This document shows, one piece after another, positions 59,711 to 64,000 of a DNA stretch of 64,000 nt; within the stretch, counting starts at the first letter, position 1; each line of letters opens with the position of its first letter. This stretch comes from Streptomyces echinatus. GTDB taxonomy: Bacteria; Actinomycetota; Actinomycetes; Streptomycetales; Streptomycetaceae. The notes beneath the pieces are model-generated. The model searched no databases. It was not told where the DNA came from and was given only the letters and a program-made list of their open reading frames with translations. A program made the translations under genes and the position numbers. The stretch is from NCBI RefSeq assembly GCF_014203595.1, contig NZ_JACHJK010000012.1, forward strand, positions 1 to 64,000, written 5' to 3'.

Positions 59711-62700
59711 GTGCCGGGCTTCGCGCATCTGCACACCGTCTCCGGGTTCTCCCTGAGGTACGGGGCGTCCCATCCGGAGCGGCTGGCCGAGCGCGCCTCG
59801 GAGCGGGGCATGGACGCCCTCGCCCTGACCGACCGCGACACCCTCGCCGGCACGGTGCGCTTCGCCAAGGCCTGCGCCGGGGCGGGGGTCCGTCCGCTGT
59901 TCGGGGTGAACCTGGCGGTGGCGCAGGAGGAGGCCGTACGGCGGGAGAGGCGCCGTACCCCGGTGCGCGGCGGCGCCTTCGTGGACGAGTCGGCCTCCCG
60001 GGTGACCTTCCTCGCCCGGGACGGGGCCCGTGGCTGGGCCGGCCTGTGCCGGCTCGTCACGGCGGCGCACGCGGCCGGGGCGGCCCCGCTGCTTCCCTGG
60101 GCCGGCAATCACGGCGACGGCCTGGTGGTCCTGCTCGGTCCGGAGTCGGACGTGGGGCGCGCGCTCGCCGCCGGGCGGCCCGACCGGGCGGCGCTGCTGC
60201 TCGCCCCGTGGCGCGAGGTCCACGGCGACGCGCTGCGGCTGGAGGCCGTCTGGCACGGCCGTACGGGCACGGGGCCCGGCTCGCTGCGGCAGGCCGCCCG
60301 TACCGTCGGGTTCGCCGCGGAGCAGGGGGTGCGCCCGGTGCTCAGCAACGCCGTCCGGTACGCCGACCCCGGTCAGGGGCCGGTCGCCGACGTGCTGGAC
60401 GCCGCGCGCCGCCTGGTGCCGATCGACCCCCGAGGGGAGCTGGACTCCGGTGAGGCCTGGCTGAAGGACGCGCAGACCATGCTCCAGGTCGCCGAGCGGG
60501 TGGTGGAGGCCGCCGGGTACCGGCGGGACACCGCCCACCGGCTGCTGGAGCAGACCCGGGCCACCGCCGCCGAGTGCCGGGTCGACCCCGAGGGCGACCT
60601 CGGCATCGGCACCGTCCGCTTTCCCGAGCCGCACCTCGTCGGCGCCGGCCGGCGCACCGCGCAGCGGGCGCTCGCCTCGCGGGCGACCGCCGGAATGCTG
60701 CGGCTCGGCCACGGCGACCGGCGTGCGTACTGGGAGCGGATGCACCACGAGCTGGACATCATCGGCCATCACGGCTTCGCCTCCTACTTCCTGACGGTCG
60801 CCCAGGTGGTGGACGACGTACGGGAGATGGGCATCCGGGTGGCCGCGCGCGGCTCCGGCGCCGGCTCGCTCGTCAACCATCTGCTCGGGATCGCGCACGC
60901 CGACCCGGTCGAGCACGGGCTGCTGATGGAACGTTTCCTGTCCAAGGAGCGCGTCGTGCTGCCCGACATCGACATCGACGTGGAGTCGGCGCGCCGGCTG
61001 GAGGTGTACCGGGCGATCATCGGCCGGTTCGGCGAGGAGCGGGTGGCGACCGTCTCCATGCCGGAGACCTACCGGGTGCGGCACGCGATCCGTGATGTGG
61101 GTGCCGCTCTGTCCATGGATCCCGCCGAGATCGACCGGGTGGCCAAGTCCTTTCCGCACATCCGGGCGCGGGATGCCCGCGCGGCGCTGGAGGAGCTGCC
61201 CGAGCTGAAGCGGCTCGCGGGGGAGAAGGAACGGTACGGCAGGCTGTGGGAGCTGGTGGAGGCCCTCGACGCCCTGCCGCGCGGGGTCGCCATGCATCCG
61301 TGCGGGGTGCTCCTGTCCGACGCCTCCCTGCTCGCCCGTACGCCGGTGGTGCCGACCAGCGGTGAGGGGCTGCCCATGTCGCAGTTCGACAAGGAGGACG
61401 TGGAGGACCTCGGGCTGCTCAAGCTGGACGTGCTGGGCGTACGGATGCAGTCGGCGATGGCGCACGCGGTCGCCGAGGTGGAGCGGGCGGCCGGGGAGCG
61501 GATCGACCTGGACGCGGTGCCGCCGGGGGACCCGGAGACGTACCGGCTGATCCGGTCCACCGAGACGCTGGGCTGCTTCCAGATCGAGTCGCCCGGTCAG
61601 CGGGACCTGGTGGGCCGGCTCCAGCCGAGCACCTTCCACGACCTGGTCGTCGACATCTCCCTCTTCCGGCCCGGGCCGGTCGCCGCCGACATGGTGCGGC
61701 CCTTCATCGAGGCGCGGCACGGGCGGGCGCCGGTGCGCTTTGCGCACCCGGACCTGGAGGAGGCGCTGCGGGGGACGTACGGGGTCGTCGTCTTCCACGA
61801 GCAGGTCATCGACATCGTCGCCGTCATGACCGGCTGCGGCCGGGGCGAGGCCGACCGGGTGCGGCGGGGGCTGTCCGACCCGGAGTCGCAGGGGCGGATC
61901 CGGGTGTGGTTCGCCCAGCAGGCGGCGGCCAGGGGGTACGACGCGGAGACGATCCGGCGGACCTGGGAGATCGTCGAGGCCTTCGGGTCGTACGGCTTCT
62001 GCAAGGCGCACGCCGTCGCCTTCGCCGTGCCCACCTACCAGTCGGCGTGGCTGAAGGCGCACCACCCGGCCGCCTTCTACGCCGGGCTGCTCACCCACGA
62101 CCCCGGGATGTACCCGAAGCGGCTGCTGCTGGCCGACGCCCGGCGGCGCGGGGTGCCGATCCTGCCGTTGGACGTCAATGTGTCCGGGGTCGCACACAGG
62201 ATCGAACTGGTGTCTGATTCTCCGGAGGTGTGGGGGCTGCGGCTCGCCCTCTCCGACGTGCACGGCATCAGTGAGGCCGAGGCGAAGCGGATCGCGGACG
62301 GACAGCCGTACGCCTCCCTGCTGGACTTCTGGGAGCGGGCCCGGCCCAGCAGGCCGCTGGCGGGACGGCTCGCCCAGGTGGGCGCGCTGGACGCCTTCGG
62401 CGCCAACCGGCGTGACCTGCAACTGCATCTGACCGAGCTGCACCGGGGCGCCCGGGGCGGTGGCGGAGGCCAGCTTCCCCTGGCGGGAGGCCGCAGGACG
62501 GCACCGGCCGGCCTGCCGGACCTGACGTCGGCGGAGCGGCTCAGCGCCGAGCTGGGCGTGCTGTCCATGGACGCCTCGCGCAATCTGATGGACGACCACC
62601 GGGAGTTCCTCCAGGAGCTGGGCGTGGTCTCCGCGCGCCGGCTGCGCGAGGCCCGGCACGGTGAGACCGTGCTGGTCGCGGGCGCCAAGGCGGCCACCCA

Positions 62701-63232
62701 GACCCCGCCGATCCGCTCCGGCAAGCGGGTCATCTTCTCCACCCTGGACGACGGCACGGGACTGGTCGACCTCGCGTTCTTCGACGACTCGCACGACGCC
62801 TGCGCCCACACCGTCTTCCACTCCTGGCTGCTGCTGGTGCGCGGGGTGGTGCAGCGGCGCGGCCCGCGCAGCCTCAGCGTGGTGGGCTCCGCCGCCTGGA
62901 ATCTCGCCGAACTGGTCGACGTGCGGCAGCGGGAGGGGCTCGACGGGGTCGCGGCCCGGCTGGCCGAGCCGTCCGGCACGGCCGGGGGCGAAGCCCCGGC
63001 GGACGACGACGGCGGCGGCGGCCCGTCCCGGGCCCGGCTCGCCGGCTCCGACGGGCTGCCCGCGCCGGCCGGCTCCGCGGCCCGCGACCCGATGGAGGGC
63101 CGGACGATCCGCATGCCCACGGGGTACGAGATGCACCCCTGGGCCGATCTGCGGCCCGCCGGCCAGGACGCCGCGCAAGGGCCGGCGGCGATGAGGAAGT
63201 TGTGGCACCAGAGTCCGGGGAGTGCGGGATGA
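59711..63232 (+). CDS. dnaE2: Error-prone DNA polymerase III alpha subunit DnaE2 (ImuC)
   Basis: The product is 1173 residues. The PHP domain starts FAHLHTVSGFSLRYGA, the C-family polymerase core carries the catalytic aspartates in PDIDIDVESA (about 417-426), and helix-hairpin-helix and OB domains follow (ANRRDLQL; VIFSTLDDGTGLVDLAFF, cited in part). The length and the PHP start are typical of DnaE2, the SOS mutagenesis polymerase. GTG 59711 has GGGAGG five bases upstream; GTG 59696 in the same frame has none. The LexA box upstream and the 4-bp overlap with imuB support the mutasome role. Confidence 0.93.
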   Translation: MPGFAHLHTVSGFSLRYGASHPERLAERASERGMDALALTDRDTLAGTVRFAKACAGAGVRPLFGVNLAVAQEEAVRRERRRTPVRGGAFVDESASRVTFLARDGARGWAGLCRLVTAAHAAGAAPLLPWAGNHGDGLVVLLGPESDVGRALAAGRPDRAALLLAPWREVHGDALRLEAVWHGRTGTGPGSLRQAARTVGFAAEQGVRPVLSNAVRYADPGQGPVADVLDAARRLVPIDPRGELDSGEAWLKDAQTMLQVAERVVEAAGYRRDTAHRLLEQTRATAAECRVDPEGDLGIGTVRFPEPHLVGAGRRTAQRALASRATAGMLRLGHGDRRAYWERMHHELDIIGHHGFASYFLTVAQVVDDVREMGIRVAARGSGAGSLVNHLLGIAHADPVEHGLLMERFLSKERVVLPDIDIDVESARRLEVYRAIIGRFGEERVATVSMPETYRVRHAIRDVGAALSMDPAEIDRVAKSFPHIRARDARAALEELPELKRLAGEKERYGRLWELVEALDALPRGVAMHPCGVLLSDASLLARTPVVPTSGEGLPMSQFDKEDVEDLGLLKLDVLGVRMQSAMAHAVAEVERAAGERIDLDAVPPGDPETYRLIRSTETLGCFQIESPGQRDLVGRLQPSTFHDLVVDISLFRPGPVAADMVRPFIEARHGRAPVRFAHPDLEEALRGTYGVVVFHEQVIDIVAVMTGCGRGEADRVRRGLSDPESQGRIRVWFAQQAAARGYDAETIRRTWEIVEAFGSYGFCKAHAVAFAVPTYQSAWLKAHHPAAFYAGLLTHDPGMYPKRLLLADARRRGVPILPLDVNVSGVAHRIELVSDSPEVWGLRLALSDVHGISEAEAKRIADGQPYASLLDFWERARPSRPLAGRLAQVGALDAFGANRRDLQLHLTELHRGARGGGGGQLPLAGGRRTAPAGLPDLTSAERLSAELGVLSMDASRNLMDDHREFLQELGVVSARRLREARHGETVLVAGAKAATQTPPIRSGKRVIFSTLDDGTGLVDLAFFDDSHDACAHTVFHSWLLLVRGVVQRRGPRSLSVVGSAAWNLAELVDVRQREGLDGVAARLAEPSGTAGGEAPADDDGGGGPSRARLAGSDGLPAPAGSAARDPMEGRTIRMPTGYEMHPWADLRPAGQDAAQGPAAMRKLWHQSPGSAG

Positions 63233-64000
63233 CCATCCTCTGCGTACGTTTCCAGCTGCCGCCGATGTACGAGGCGGCCCTGCCGGGACTGCTCGGCCTG
63301 CTCGAGGAGTTCACCCCGGTCGTGGAGGCGCTGCCCCCGGACGGGGCGCTGGCCGATCTGCGCGGTGCCGAGCGGTACTTCGGGCGCGGCGCGGTGGAGC
63401 TGGCCTCGGTGATCCGGGTGCGGGCCCTCGCGCGGTACGGCGTCGACTGCGCGATCGGCGCGGGACCGGGCCCGATGCTGGCCCGCGTGGCGCTGCGCGA
63501 GGCCCGGCCGGGGGTGACCTGTGCGGTGCCCGGGGACCCGGACGGCATCGCGGAGTTCCTCGCCGGGCGGCCGGTGTCCGCGCTGCCCGGCGTCGGCCCG
63601 GCGACCGCCCGCACCCTGGACGAGTACGGCCTGGACACCCTGGGCCGGGTCGCCGCCGCGCCGCTGTCCACGCTCCAGCGGCTGATCGGCGCGAAGGCGG
63701 GCCGGGAACTGCGCGAGAGGGCGAGCGGCGTCGACCGCGGCCGGGTCGTCCCCAACGCCGTCTCACGTTCGCTGGTGACGGAACGGGCCTTCGGCATCGA
63801 CGAGCTGGACCCCGGCAGGCACCGCAGGGCCCTGCTGTCGGCCGCCGAGGAGATCGGCGCCCGGCTGCGCGCGGTGGACAAGGTCTGCCGCACCCTGACC
63901 CTCACCGTGCGCTACGCCGACCGCTCCTCGACCACCCGCAGCCGCACCCTGAAGGAGCCGACCGCGCACTCGGCGGCCCTGACCGGTGCCGCCTACGGCA
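63229..64000 (+). CDS. imuB: Y-family polymerase-like protein ImuB (partial at window edge)
   Basis: The open frame starts with ATG at 63229, overlapping the dnaE2 stop, and runs off the right end (257 codons seen). It starts MTILCVRFQLPPMYEA, where active Y-family polymerases have a DxDxFFA metal motif; the second metal motif (ALPPDGALADLRGAERYFG, cf. SIDEAFLDL) keeps one Asp but not the Glu. FLAGRPVSALPGVGPATARTL, cited as LPGVGPATARTL, is the helix-hairpin-helix, and a little-finger domain follows. Loss of the catalytic acids is the mark of ImuB, the adaptor that brings DnaE2 to the beta clamp. Confidence 0.88.
   Translation, partial: MTILCVRFQLPPMYEAALPGLLGLLEEFTPVVEALPPDGALADLRGAERYFGRGAVELASVIRVRALARYGVDCAIGAGPGPMLARVALREARPGVTCAVPGDPDGIAEFLAGRPVSALPGVGPATARTLDEYGLDTLGRVAAAPLSTLQRLIGAKAGRELRERASGVDRGRVVPNAVSRSLVTERAFGIDELDPGRHRRALLSAAEEIGARLRAVDKVCRTLTLTVRYADRSSTTRSRTLKEPTAHSAALTGAAYG

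Noticed and set aside
59690..63208. 1172-codon minus-strand frame opposite dnaE2
   Set aside because: Shadow of the third-position GC bias of dnaE2; composition rich in His, Arg, Gln and Pro with no domain.

Overview
The window is a stretch of a Streptomyces-type actinobacterial chromosome. This is shown by the very high GC content, frequent GTG starts, ATGA/GTGA gene overlaps, and a gene order typical of the genus: tlyA-nadK-recN ... pyrG-nudix ... ald-parA-scpA-scpB-pseudouridine synthase ... aroH-tyrA-cmk-plsC-der ... sepF (second paralogue) ... dnaE2-imuB. Nothing here looks like a prophage, plasmid, insertion sequence, CRISPR array or tRNA. Species cannot be fixed from the sequence alone.

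Layout. 1-2220: the 3' end of a 5S rRNA gene with its terminator, then a protein with a very repetitive Arg/Asp/Gly N-terminus and a TPR-like C-terminal half. 2245-8118: a DUF1015 gene, a HAD phosphatase, an iron-box-controlled siderophore-type ABC importer (two FecCD permeases plus ATPase, no binding protein) and a small SCP2 protein. 8161-14356: tlyA, nadK and recN, followed by a degenerate MraY/WecA-like membrane protein and a GT4 glycosyltransferase. 14442-19391 (minus strand): a PucR regulator, an FAD-linked oxidase and a GH15 glycosidase. 19936-25831: pyrG, a NUDIX hydrolase, a STAND-like TPR ATPase and ald. 26216-31102: a ParA ATPase, a putative ribbon-helix-helix partner, ScpA, ScpB and an RsuA/RluB pseudouridine synthase, probably one transcription unit. 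31121-33406: an ADP-ribosylglycohydrolase behind a large palindrome resembling an NrtR operator, an overlapping convergent nucleotidyltransferase, and a Tat-type Rieske protein. 33553-38000: chorismate mutase, prephenate dehydrogenase, CMP kinase, an acyltransferase and the GTPase Der.

38090-50080 is a mosaic of Streptomyces-typical genes: two minus-strand hypotheticals, a resuscitation-promoting-factor-like muralytic enzyme, a WYL regulator, an I78-type inhibitor, PAP2 phosphatase, PIG-V-like mannosyltransferase, DHA2 efflux pump, glutaryl-CoA-type dehydrogenase, SepF paralogue and a Cys-rich DUF5685 protein.

50087-58360 is the most interesting accessory block. It has a polar-amino-acid-type ABC importer split over two divergent units, an FAD/NAD(P)-binding protein, two bacterial-luciferase-type (NtaA/SnaA/DszA) flavin monooxygenases and a DUF1684 protein. 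A 23-residue leader peptide ending in Ser-Ser-Ser-Cys, unannotated by ordinary ORF calling, precedes the binding protein. Together they suggest a cysteine-attenuated system for importing and oxidatively opening an organosulfur amino acid. The window closes with a streptogrisin-B-like protease and a LexA-boxed mutasome operon, dnaE2 followed by a catalytically degenerate Y-family polymerase (imuB) that runs off the right edge.
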